Shown here piece by piece: positions 16,515 through 25,025 of a stretch of 64,000 nucleotides of DNA. Numbering within the stretch: the first letter of the stretch is position 1; the number at the start of each line of letters is the position of its first letter. A program made the translations under genes and the position numbers. The notes below the pieces were generated by a model that was not told the DNA's origin, made no database searches, and saw only the letters and a program-made list of their open reading frames with translations. The stretch comes from RUG12783 sp946409545 (GTDB taxonomy: Bacteria; Bacillota_I; Bacilli_A; RF39; UBA660): contig CAMJWT010000003.1 in NCBI GenBank assembly GCA_946409545.1, positions 1-64,000 of the forward strand, in the 5' to 3' direction.

Positions 16515-17504
16515 ATGAACGATAAAAGTGTTTTAACTGATGAAGAATTAAAAAAAGCTTATGAAGTTGTAGGAAATTTAAAGAAATATTATCAAGATCG
16601 AATTGTCGGTCAAGAATCTTTATGTGATTCTTTGATTATATCAATGATGGCTAATAGTCATTTATTAATAGAATCAGTTCCTGGTCTTGCTAAAACAACT
16701 GCTGCAAAGATTATTACAAATGCGGTTAATGGTAAGTTTTCACGTATTCAATGTACACCAGATTTACTTCCAAGTGATATTATTGGTGGCCAAATATTTA
16801 ACTATGCAAATAGTTGTTTTGATACGAAATTAGGTCCTGTATTTGCAAATTTTATCCTTTTAGATGAAATTAACCGTTCTAGTGCTAAAACGCAAAGTGC
16901 GATGTTAGAGGCTATGCAAGAGCGTTCTGTAACAATTGGTGGTAGAACTTATAATCTTGAGGATGTTTTTGTTGTTATTGCAACGCAAAACCCAATTGAA
17001 CAAGAAGGAACATATACTCTTGCTGAAGCTCAAGTAGATCGTTTCTTAATGAAAGAAAAGTTAATATATCCATCTGTTGATGAAGAAGTAATGGTTTTAA
17101 ATAGACTTGAAAGTAATATCATTGATGAAAGTAATCCTATTTATAATTTGGATGCTGTATTATTTTTACAAACAGTTACAAAGAAAGTATATATTGACGA
17201 AAAGATTAAAAGATATATTGCTCAGATTATTGATGCAACTAGATATCCTAAAAAATATATTGATCCAAGAATAGCTGACTTTGTCGTAATGGGTGCAAGT
17301 CCTCGTGGAAGCATTGCTTTTATGGAAGCTAGTAAAGCTAATGCAATTATTAATGGGCGTAGTTATGTTACACCAGATGATATAAAAGTTGTTGCTAACC
17401 GTGTTTTAAGACATCGTATAACATTATCTTTTCAAGCTCTTGCAAGTAATGTTGAACCAGAATATATCATTGATGCTATTATGAAGGTTATTCCAACACC
17501 ATGA
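16515..17504 (+). CDS. MoxR family AAA+ ATPase
   Basis: About 329 aa, the normal MoxR length. The P-loop is 'ESVPGLAKTTAAK', Walker B is 'FILLDEINRSSAKTQSA', and sensor/arginine-finger regions follow ('ATQNPIEQEGTYTLAEAQVDRF' region; 'GASPRGSIAF'). MoxR ATPases act as chaperones with von Willebrand A proteins in cofactor insertion, stress or envelope functions, and this one sits directly before DUF58 and two vWA genes. Start: GTG 16512 is followed by ATG 16515. The GGGGAAAG ribosome site favours ATG. Confidence 0.93.
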   Translation: MNDKSVLTDEELKKAYEVVGNLKKYYQDRIVGQESLCDSLIISMMANSHLLIESVPGLAKTTAAKIITNAVNGKFSRIQCTPDLLPSDIIGGQIFNYANSCFDTKLGPVFANFILLDEINRSSAKTQSAMLEAMQERSVTIGGRTYNLEDVFVVIATQNPIEQEGTYTLAEAQVDRFLMKEKLIYPSVDEEVMVLNRLESNIIDESNPIYNLDAVLFLQTVTKKVYIDEKIKRYIAQIIDATRYPKKYIDPRIADFVVMGASPRGSIAFMEASKANAIINGRSYVTPDDIKVVANRVLRHRITLSFQALASNVEPEYIIDAIMKVIPTP

Positions 17505-18376
17505 AAATGGAACATATAAATCGCATTAAAGGTAATGTGTCTATTTACGCATCTCAAAAGACAAGAAATATTTTAGATGGTAGTTATAAATCTATTTTCA
17601 AAGGAAAAAGTCTTAACTTTGATGATTTGCGTGAATATGTTATAGGAGATAATGTTAAAGATATTGACTGGAAAGCTAGTGCTCGAAGTGACAATATCTT
17701 AGTTAAACAATATGTTGCTGAGCGTAAACACAATATTTTATTTATTGTTGATTCAAGTATCAATATGCAAGGTGATACTCTTTTTCATGAACTAAAAAGT
17801 GAAGTAGCTTTGTATACAGCAGGTACCATTGCCACTCTTGCTAATAACAGTGGTGATATGTTTGCTTTTGTTTATGGTAAAGGTAGTGAAGTAAAATATT
17901 TTCCTTTTAAAGAAAAATTATCTAATATTGAAGTTGCTCTAACTTCATATGAAAATGATTGTAAGAATGAAAACAAACTTAATATTAACGATTTGTTAGA
18001 TTATGTAATTAAATATATTAATAAAAGAATGGTTATTTTTATTATCACAGATTTATATGGTGTTAGTAATATTGATTTTGATAAAATAAAAACTTTATCT
18101 GTCCAAAATGATATTTTATTTTTCAATGTTTCTGATACTTTATTAACAGGTGATAAGATTTATAATTTGGATAATCAAAGATATTTATCTAAATTGTTTT
18201 TGAATGACCAAAAATTATGTGAAGAAGAAAAAAAAGAAAGAGATAGAGTATATCTATCAATGAAACAAGAATTATTAAAATATATGATTCAAATGGTTAC
18301 AGTTGATAAATATGAAGATATTGTCATGAAATCAATTGAACTATTAGAAAGGCATCGTTATGCAAGATCCCGTTAA
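17501..18376 (+). CDS. DUF58 protein (MoxR partner)
   Basis: 291 aa. It contains the DUF58 hallmark 'REYVIGDNVKDIDWKASARS' and then a vWA-like half ('NILFIVDSSINMQG', with a MIDAS-type D-x-S-x-x). DUF58 proteins almost always accompany MoxR ATPases and are thought to be their vWA-type partners. The start overlaps the moxR stop by 4 bp (ATGA), giving translational coupling. No membrane segments, so it is cytosolic. Confidence 0.92.
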   Translation: MKMEHINRIKGNVSIYASQKTRNILDGSYKSIFKGKSLNFDDLREYVIGDNVKDIDWKASARSDNILVKQYVAERKHNILFIVDSSINMQGDTLFHELKSEVALYTAGTIATLANNSGDMFAFVYGKGSEVKYFPFKEKLSNIEVALTSYENDCKNENKLNINDLLDYVIKYINKRMVIFIITDLYGVSNIDFDKIKTLSVQNDILFFNVSDTLLTGDKIYNLDNQRYLSKLFLNDQKLCEEEKKERDRVYLSMKQELLKYMIQMVTVDKYEDIVMKSIELLERHRYARSR

Positions 18377-18812
18377 ATTACAAGAACCATTTACTTATAA
18401 TAGTACTATTATATTTGTTTTAATTATCTTGATAATAGGTCTTATTGTAGCATTTTTTTATAAGAAAAAAGATCATTCTAATCAAGTAAAATTAGTTCAT
18501 TATCCTAATTTATTAACTATTAAAAATAAGTGTTTACAAGAGTTAGATGCTCTTCTTTATAAAGTAGGTAATAATAATATTGATAATAGAGAAGCTTATT
18601 ATGAATTAAGTAAGATTATTCGTAATTATGTATATTCAGCAACTAATATAAATGTTCTTGCGTTATCTAAAGATGAAATAGATAATTATAAAATACCGTA
18701 TCTTAAAGAACTTATGGAAGAATATTATTCTCCTGAATTTTCTTTATCAAATAAAGGTAATATTTTAGATTCAATTAAAAAGACAAAAGAGGTGGTTAAT
18801 AAATGGAAATAA
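18360..18812 (+). CDS. Single-pass membrane protein, DUF4381-like
   Basis: 150 aa. One N-terminal membrane helix (about residues 17-35) precedes a basic stretch and a helical cytosolic domain ('REAYYELSKIIRNYVYSATNIN'). This resembles the DUF4381 proteins often found between DUF58 and vWA genes in Bat-type operons. The assignment rests partly on position. It overlaps the preceding gene by 17 bp and the next by 10 bp. Confidence 0.7.
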   Translation: MQDPVKLQEPFTYNSTIIFVLIILIIGLIVAFFYKKKDHSNQVKLVHYPNLLTIKNKCLQELDALLYKVGNNNIDNREAYYELSKIIRNYVYSATNINVLALSKDEIDNYKIPYLKELMEEYYSPEFSLSNKGNILDSIKKTKEVVNKWK

Positions 18813-19795
18813 AATATCCAATAATCATTTTCTTATCTTTAGTATTGATTGGTGCAACATACTTTATTAAAAAGAAAGATGTTAAATACGAAGATGGTAT
18901 TAAGAAAGCTAATATATCTTTTCTAAATAATAATAGTTATTACAAAAAGAAAAAAATGATATATAAGTATATATCATTATCTTTAAAAGTAGGATGTATT
19001 ATCTTAATTATTTTAGCATCTTTTCTAACATCGAGATTAGTTAAAGTTACGGTTACTGAAGATAAATTTTATAATCGTGATGTTGTTTTGTGTATGGATG
19101 TATCTTTATCTGTTAATGATCTTAATTTAGAAATCGTTAAATCTTTAAAAGAAACAGTTGAGAAATTAAATAAAGAAAGATATGGTATATCTGTATTTAA
19201 TATTACATCAGTTACTTTAACACCATTAACGAGTGATTATAATTATATTTTAAGTATCCTTGATAATATTGCTAAGTCCATTGAATCAGGATATAAAGAA
19301 GGTTTTTATATTGCTAATTATCTAACTCAAGGAACAACATATTTGGAGGATTTTAAGATTCGTGGTGGTTCATCTTTTATTGGTGAAGGATTAGCAACTT
19401 GTGCTAAACATTTTGACAAAAAAGAAAAAGATCGAACAAAAGTAATTATTTTAACAACTGATAATGAAGTTCAAGGAACGCCTCTTATTACTTTAGAAGA
19501 AGCCGGTGATTATTGTAAACGTAATAATATTATTGTTTATGGTATTGGAACTAAAGGTATAAAAAGAGATTTACGTGAAGAATTTAAAAATGTTGTAGAA
19601 AAAACTGGTGGTAAATATTATGATATATCAAATAATTCTGCGTCTTCTATTATAGATGATATTGATAACTTACAAAAGACTTCGATAAATTCAAATAAAA
19701 AGGTTAATCGAACGGATATGCCACAAGTATTATTTTCTCTTGTATTAATCTTTTCTATAATGATTTTTATTATTGATTGGAGGATGAAAATATGA
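18803..19795 (+). CDS. vWA domain membrane protein (BatA-like)
   Basis: 330 aa. Two N-terminal membrane helices (about 5-20 and 48-75) and one at the C-terminus (about 305-325) bracket a von Willebrand A domain with a complete MIDAS: 'MDVSLS' near residue 98, a downstream 'GGSSFIGEGLA' and 'TTDNEVQG'. This is the BatA/BatB arrangement, in which the vWA domain faces the outside or binds envelope partners and works with the MoxR ATPase. The start is within the end of the preceding gene. Confidence 0.88.
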   Translation: MEIKYPIIIFLSLVLIGATYFIKKKDVKYEDGIKKANISFLNNNSYYKKKKMIYKYISLSLKVGCIILIILASFLTSRLVKVTVTEDKFYNRDVVLCMDVSLSVNDLNLEIVKSLKETVEKLNKERYGISVFNITSVTLTPLTSDYNYILSILDNIAKSIESGYKEGFYIANYLTQGTTYLEDFKIRGGSSFIGEGLATCAKHFDKKEKDRTKVIILTTDNEVQGTPLITLEEAGDYCKRNNIIVYGIGTKGIKRDLREEFKNVVEKTGGKYYDISNNSASSIIDDIDNLQKTSINSNKKVNRTDMPQVLFSLVLIFSIMIFIIDWRMKI

Positions 19796-20739
19796 TGACT
19801 AATCCAATTATTCCAATCACTATAATGATTTTAATAACAATTTTTTTGATAACTATTGTTATAATTAACAAAAAACATTTAGTAACAAGAATTATCATTA
19901 TCATTCTTTTATTTATAATTAATCTTCGACCAATGACTATTAATTATGAAAAAGAAACATTTAATACTAATTTAGATATATTATTTGTTGTTGATACAAC
20001 GGTTAGTATGGATGCTGTTGATATGAATGGGACAAGATTAGCAAGAGTAATAAGTGATATTAAATATATAATGGATGAGTTTGTTGGTTCTAATTTTGCT
20101 TTAATTACTTTCAATAATACACCTGTTATTATTTCACCATTTACTTTTGATACTAAAAGAATTGAAACAGCGGTTAATAATCTTGAAACTGGTGATATTT
20201 TATATGCTAATGGAACAAGTATTGATAAACCAGTAGAGGCCATAAATATGTTATTATCAAATGCATCTAAAAGAGAGAATGAAGTTATTTTATTCTATAT
20301 AACAGACGGTGAATTTAATAAGAATGATGATATGTCCCCTTATAACGAAGTAGGTAAGTTAATATCTAGTGGAGCTGTACTTGGTTATGGAACAAAAGAA
20401 GGTGGAAAGATAAAATTAAATCTAAAAAATAAAAGTTATTATTCTTATCGTGTTGATAGTGAAGGTTATCTATTAGATCGAAAAAAATATCCTTATGTTC
20501 CTGCAATATCAAAATTAGGGGAAGATAATTTAAAAAAGTTATCATCAATATTATCAATTGATTATATTAATATGAAAGATCGAAATAATATCAATTCTAA
20601 AATAAGTGATATTAAAAATGGTATTAAATATAATAATAATTCTAAAACTAATGGTGGAGATGATACTTATTTCTACTTATCATTTTTCTTAATTCCCTTA
20701 TTCTTATATGAATTTGTAATTTATAGGAGGGAGTTATGA
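19792..20739 (+). CDS. vWA domain membrane protein (BatB-like)
   Basis: About 315 aa. The frame extends to TTG 19777, but GGAGGAT (19779-19785) places the start at ATG 19792, overlapping the previous stop by 4 bp. Two closely spaced N-terminal membrane helices, a vWA domain with MIDAS 'VVDTTVSMD' and 'YITDGEF', and a C-terminal membrane helix ('FYLSFFLIPLFLYEFVIY'). It is a paralogue of the preceding vWA protein, and the two probably form a heteromer. Confidence 0.87.
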   Translation: MMTNPIIPITIMILITIFLITIVIINKKHLVTRIIIIILLFIINLRPMTINYEKETFNTNLDILFVVDTTVSMDAVDMNGTRLARVISDIKYIMDEFVGSNFALITFNNTPVIISPFTFDTKRIETAVNNLETGDILYANGTSIDKPVEAINMLLSNASKRENEVILFYITDGEFNKNDDMSPYNEVGKLISSGAVLGYGTKEGGKIKLNLKNKSYYSYRVDSEGYLLDRKKYPYVPAISKLGEDNLKKLSSILSIDYINMKDRNNINSKISDIKNGIKYNNNSKTNGGDDTYFYLSFFLIPLFLYEFVIYRREL

Positions 20740-21401
20740 AAAAAGAATATAAAAAATATATTTTAATTTGTATCATTGTTCTTTCCATTATATTAGTTAA
20801 ATTAATTGTTAAAGTTACATTAAATAATAGTTTTATTAAACAATATGAAAAAGGTTTATATACAAGTAGTGGATTAGATATTAATTCAATTGTTAATATA
20901 TATGAACCATATATTGTTAAATATAATTATGGTAATTATTTTTATAAAAATGGTGAATATGAAAAAGCCTATGAAAAATATGTTAGTGCCTTAAAACATA
21001 GTATTCCTGATGATCGTATTTGCAAAGTGAAAATTAATACCAGTCTATCTCTTGTTATGCAACTAGAGTCTAAAAAAACTCGTGATGAACAAAATGACTT
21101 ACTTGATAAAGCAGCATCTTATCTAGATGATGATTGTAACGATAAAGCTCCTCAAGAGGATCAACAAACAGCTGAAGAATTACGTCAAATCATTGAAAAA
21201 TTACGTAATAGTCAAGGAAAAAAGGATGATGGAAAAGATGATGGTGGTGGCAAAGACGATAATGAAGATGATCCATTAGATGATAAATTAAATCAAATTG
21301 AGCGTGATAATGAAAATGCTGAAAGAAGAAGAGATGAAAGTCTTGAAACAAGTAGAGATTTAGATAATCGTTCAGATTTTTGTTATACAGATTGCTGGTA
21401 A
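20736..21401 (+). CDS. TPR-containing membrane protein (BatC/E-like)
   Basis: 221 aa. One N-terminal membrane helix (about 6-27) precedes tetratricopeptide-like helices ('YGNYFYKNGEYEKAYEKYVSAL', about 67-90) and a long low-complexity acidic tail with Lys/Asp/Gly runs (about 165-190) and an Arg/Asp/Glu-rich end. TPR proteins close many Bat operons. The start overlaps the previous stop by 4 bp, and a terminator follows at once. The tail could be a flexible protein-binding arm. The two cysteines near the C-terminus are unexplained. Confidence 0.8.
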   Translation: MKKEYKKYILICIIVLSIILVKLIVKVTLNNSFIKQYEKGLYTSSGLDINSIVNIYEPYIVKYNYGNYFYKNGEYEKAYEKYVSALKHSIPDDRICKVKINTSLSLVMQLESKKTRDEQNDLLDKAASYLDDDCNDKAPQEDQQTAEELRQIIEKLRNSQGKKDDGKDDGGGKDDNEDDPLDDKLNQIERDNENAERRRDESLETSRDLDNRSDFCYTDCW

Positions 21402-21428
21402 AAAGTCATTTTTAATGACTTTTTTTCT
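21401..21428 (+). terminator. Terminator of the ftsK-MoxR-vWA region
   Basis: AAAGTCATT (21402-21410), loop TTT, AATGACTTT (21414-21422), T run. Confidence 0.9.
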
Positions 21429-21444
21429 TTTTAGACTTTATTCA

Positions 21445-21473
21445 TAGACTTTTTAACTAAAAAATAGTAAAAT
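21445..21473 (+). promoter_or_regulatory. Promoter of the hydrolase-murF-ddl-gpmI operon
   Basis: TAGACT (21445-21450), 17-bp spacer, TAAAAT (21468-21473). Confidence 0.5.
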
Positions 21474-21490
21474 TACATTGGTGAATATTA

Positions 21491-22219
21491 ATGTTTAAAG
21501 TTATCAAAAATATTAGAATAAATTATAAATCTTATGGTGAAGGGCAAGATATTGTTCTTTTACATGGATGGGGTCAAAATATAGCGATGATGGAACCACT
21601 TGCTAAAAAAATAAATGGTAAATATCGTATAACGATAATTGATCTACCTGGTTTTGGTTTATCTAATGAACCGGATAAAGCTTATAGTGTATATGATTAT
21701 GTTGACTTTTTATGTGAATTTTTTAGTGAACTTGAAATCAAGAATCCTATTTTAATAGGTCATTCTTTTGGTGGAAGATTAAGTATTATATATGGTTCTA
21801 AATATGAAACCAAAAAAATAGTTTTACTTGGAAGTCCATGTGTTCGTCATGAATATAAAAGTTTTAAACAAAGTTTATTAAAGTTTTTTAAGAAATTAAA
21901 GATTTTTAATCCTTTAGTTAATTATATTAAGAAACATTCTGGATCTGAAGATTATCGTAACGCAAGTCCAATAATGCGAGAAGTTTTAGTTAAAACAGTT
22001 AATGAAGATTTATCAGAATGTGCTAAAAAGGTTAAATGTGATTGCCTACTTATTTGGGGTGAATCTGATACAGCAGTACCTGTTGAACAGGCTCGTGAAC
22101 TTGATGAGTTACTTGAAAATAGTGAATTAGTTGTATTACCAGGAACTCATTATTGTTATTTAGAAAATATTATAGAAGTTGGTAATTTAATTAATAGTTT
22201 TATTAAGGAGGAAGAATGA
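21491..22219 (+). CDS. Alpha/beta hydrolase
   Basis: 242 aa with a classic alpha/beta hydrolase fold: oxyanion region 'LLHGWGQN', nucleophile elbow 'GHSFGGRL' (Ser), acid residue in 'GESDTAVP' and catalytic His in 'GTHYCYLE'. The substrate cannot be read from sequence; relatives are esterases or lipases, some detoxifying. It is the first gene of an operon with murF, ddl and gpmI, overlapping murF by 4 bp. The link to cell-wall synthesis may be functional or just shared growth control. The ribosome site is GGTGA. Confidence 0.85.
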   Translation: MFKVIKNIRINYKSYGEGQDIVLLHGWGQNIAMMEPLAKKINGKYRITIIDLPGFGLSNEPDKAYSVYDYVDFLCEFFSELEIKNPILIGHSFGGRLSIIYGSKYETKKIVLLGSPCVRHEYKSFKQSLLKFFKKLKIFNPLVNYIKKHSGSEDYRNASPIMREVLVKTVNEDLSECAKKVKCDCLLIWGESDTAVPVEQARELDELLENSELVVLPGTHYCYLENIIEVGNLINSFIKEEE

Positions 22220-23832
22220 TTTTATTTATAATTGTATATTTAATTTATCTAATATATGCAAGTATGGAAGTTATGCATATGTTACAACAAAATTTATATA
22301 ATGAGAATAATCGTTATTTAAAATGGATTAAGAATAATGCTAAAAAAGTTTTTTCATTATTTGATTTAGTTCCATTAATCTTTGTATGTGTTATTTTCTT
22401 TGTTACCGAAAAAGAAATGATTGATTTCTTATTAATTGCATCGATGTTTGTTTATTTATTTAACTTATATCGTGAAGTGGAAAATAATAAAGCTAGTCAA
22501 AATAAGATTCCTCTTAAAGCTACAGGACGTATTAAAAGATTATTTTTAACTAATATTTTAATATATGGTGTAGTTATCTTTTTTGCATATAAATATAGCA
22601 TATCTCATGATTATAAAATAGAAGCTATCTTTTTAGTTGGTTTAGTTTTAATGATCTTCTTAAAATACTTTGTAATTTTTATTGCAAACTTATTAAATGC
22701 ACCATTTAATTCATTAGTTTATTACTATTATTTCCGTAAAGCTAAAAAGAAATTAAAAGAACAAGCTGATTTACAAGTAGTTGGTATTACAGGAAGTTAT
22801 GGTAAAACAAGTAGTAAAAATATTTTAAGTGATATTTTATCAAGTAAATATATTACTCGTGCTACACCCAAAAATTACAATACACCTTATGGACTTATGT
22901 TAACAATTAATAATCATCTAGATAAATTTGATGAAATTTTAATTGCTGAAATGGGAGCTTATACTAAGGGAAGAATTAAGAACCTTTGTGATTTTGTTCA
23001 TCCTAAATATGGTATTTTAACAGTTATTGGGGAAGCTCATCTTGAAACATTTAAAACAAGAGAAAATATTCAAAAGACAAAGTTTGAATTAATAGAAAGT
23101 TTACCAATGGACGGTGTTGCTATCCTTAATGGTGATGATCCATATCAAGTTAGTTACAATTTAAAGAATAAAGTTAAGGTTATATGGATTGGTATTGATA
23201 ACATTAAAGCTAATGTTTATGCAACAGGTGTTAAATTTGATAATAAAGGCATGAGTTTTGTATGTCATTATGGTGATAAAAAAGAAATAAAATTATCAAC
23301 AAGGCTTTTAGGAAAACATAATGTTTATAATATCCTTGCAAGTGTTGCTTTAGCTCTTGAAATGGGAATTGATATTAATGATATTAAATCAAGCGTTTCA
23401 TCTCTTCATTCAACAGAACATCGTCTAGAACTTAAAAAGATAGGTAATATTTATATGTTAGATGATGCTTATAATTCTAATCCAGTTGGAGCAAGTGGAG
23501 CTTTGGATGTACTTTCAACAATGCCAGGAGATAAGGTAATTGTAACTCCAGGTATGGTTGAGCTTGGTAAAAACGAAGAACAAGAAAATTATTCTTTAGG
23601 AGTTAGAATTAGTCATGTATGTGATTATGTTATTTTAGTTGGTAAAAAACAAACAAAAGATATATATAAAGCTTTAATCGATAATCATTATGATAAAGAT
23701 AAAATCTTTATTATTAATAAAGTACTAGACGCTTATCAAATATGTGAAGCTCTAAAAGAAGATGGCAAAGATGTATATTGTTTATTTGAGAATGATTTAC
23801 CTGATATATATATGGAAGGAGATAAGAAATAA
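22216..23832 (+). CDS. murF: MurF-type UDP-MurNAc-tripeptide:D-Ala-D-Ala ligase with membrane N-terminus
   Basis: 538 aa, longer than the usual ~450 because of an N-terminal ~175-residue part with several membrane helices and a basic linker. The ligase core starts near residue 185 with the ATP loop 'GITGSYGKTSSKN' (about 190), then 'TPKNYNTPYG', 'AEMGAYTKGRI' and the 'LDDAYNSNP' motif typical of MurF. It adds D-Ala-D-Ala to the peptidoglycan precursor, and the adjacent ddl makes that dipeptide. Stop and ddl start share a base (TAATG). The membrane extension suggests the enzyme is tethered near the lipid-linked steps. Confidence 0.88.
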   Translation: MILFIIVYLIYLIYASMEVMHMLQQNLYNENNRYLKWIKNNAKKVFSLFDLVPLIFVCVIFFVTEKEMIDFLLIASMFVYLFNLYREVENNKASQNKIPLKATGRIKRLFLTNILIYGVVIFFAYKYSISHDYKIEAIFLVGLVLMIFLKYFVIFIANLLNAPFNSLVYYYYFRKAKKKLKEQADLQVVGITGSYGKTSSKNILSDILSSKYITRATPKNYNTPYGLMLTINNHLDKFDEILIAEMGAYTKGRIKNLCDFVHPKYGILTVIGEAHLETFKTRENIQKTKFELIESLPMDGVAILNGDDPYQVSYNLKNKVKVIWIGIDNIKANVYATGVKFDNKGMSFVCHYGDKKEIKLSTRLLGKHNVYNILASVALALEMGIDINDIKSSVSSLHSTEHRLELKKIGNIYMLDDAYNSNPVGASGALDVLSTMPGDKVIVTPGMVELGKNEEQENYSLGVRISHVCDYVILVGKKQTKDIYKALIDNHYDKDKIFIINKVLDAYQICEALKEDGKDVYCLFENDLPDIYMEGDKK

Positions 23833-25025
23833 TGAGAGTTAAATTAGGAGTTATCTTTGGTGGTGTATCTGTTGAACATGAAGTAAGTATTATAACGGCT
23901 ATTCAAGCAATGAATAGTATCGATACCGCTAAATATGATGTTGTACCAATTTATATTGCTAAAGATGGAATTTGGTATTCAGGAGCAATGTTAAAAGATA
24001 TTAAGATTTATAATGATATGGATCTATTAAAACGTTATGCTCATGAAGTTGTTCTTTATAAAAAAGAAAATCGTTTTGTACTTCAAAGTAAAACCGGATT
24101 TATAAGACGTGAAATTGAAGAACTAGATATGTGTTTCCCAATTATGCATGGAACATATGGAGAGGATGGAGCCTTACAAGGTTATTTAGAAACAGTTGGT
24201 ATTCCTTATGCAGAATCTGACCATTATGCAGCAACTGTTGGACAAGATAAAGTCTTTATGAAACAAATATGGAAAGATAGTGGTGTTCCTGTTGTTAAAT
24301 ATGAATGGTTCTTTGATTATGATTATCAAGAAGATCCTGATAAAGTTATTGAAAAATGTGAAAAGTTAACTTATCCAATGATTGTTAAACCAGCTCGTCT
24401 TGGAAGTAGTGTAGGAATTAGTGTTGCCCATAATGAACAAGAGTTAAGAGAAGCTATTGATGACGCTGTATCATATGATACTAAGATTTTAGTAGAAGAA
24501 ATGGTTCAAAATTTAGTTGAAGTTAACATAAGTGTTTTAGGTAATTATCGAAAACAAAAATTATCAGTTATTGAAGAAGTAGGAGGAAGCAAGGATTTCC
24601 TTACTTATGCTGATAAATATCAAAGTGGATCTAAATCTAAAGTTGCTACAGAGAATAAAGGTATGGCTAGTGCTAAAAGAATTATACCAGCTCGTATCTC
24701 TGAAGAATTAAAGAAGAAAGTTAATGATATTGCTATTAAAGCATTTAGAAGTCTAAATTCTAGTGGTGTAGTAAGAATTGATTTCTTAATTGATAAAAAA
24801 GAAAATAAAGTATACGCTAATGAAATAAATAGTATTCCTGGTAGTTTATCTTTCTATTTATGGGATAAAACGGAAAAGAATTATCAAGAATTATTAAGTA
24901 GTATTATAAATATAGGTATTCGTGATTATAAAGATAGAGTTAATAAAACTCATACTTTTGATACTAATATCTTATCTAATTTTGATGGAAAAGGACTTAA
25001 AGGAATCAAAGGAGTTAAGAAGTAA
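23832..25025 (+). CDS. ddl: D-alanine--D-alanine ligase
   Basis: 397 aa, ATP-grasp enzyme. N-terminal 'GVIFGGVSVEHEVS', 'MHGTYGEDGALQG', the ATP-grasp 'MIVKPARLGSSVGIS', and C-terminal 'YANEINSIPGSLSFY', which carries the Mg-binding residues. The omega-loop reads 'FLTYADKY', matching the 'FYDYEAKY' form of true D-Ala-D-Ala ligases rather than the D-Ala-D-Lac forms, so a vancomycin-type depsipeptide is not suggested. It has an insertion compared with ~310-350 aa enzymes. It lies between murF and gpmI with one-base stop/start overlaps on both sides. Confidence 0.93.
   Translation: MRVKLGVIFGGVSVEHEVSIITAIQAMNSIDTAKYDVVPIYIAKDGIWYSGAMLKDIKIYNDMDLLKRYAHEVVLYKKENRFVLQSKTGFIRREIEELDMCFPIMHGTYGEDGALQGYLETVGIPYAESDHYAATVGQDKVFMKQIWKDSGVPVVKYEWFFDYDYQEDPDKVIEKCEKLTYPMIVKPARLGSSVGISVAHNEQELREAIDDAVSYDTKILVEEMVQNLVEVNISVLGNYRKQKLSVIEEVGGSKDFLTYADKYQSGSKSKVATENKGMASAKRIIPARISEELKKKVNDIAIKAFRSLNSSGVVRIDFLIDKKENKVYANEINSIPGSLSFYLWDKTEKNYQELLSSIINIGIRDYKDRVNKTHTFDTNILSNFDGKGLKGIKGVKK

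Noticed and set aside
23832..25025. Ddl as a vancomycin-resistance D-Ala-D-Lac ligase
   Set aside because: The omega-loop keeps the Tyr-x-x-Lys-Tyr form of D-Ala-D-Ala ligases, and no vanH/vanX neighbour is present.
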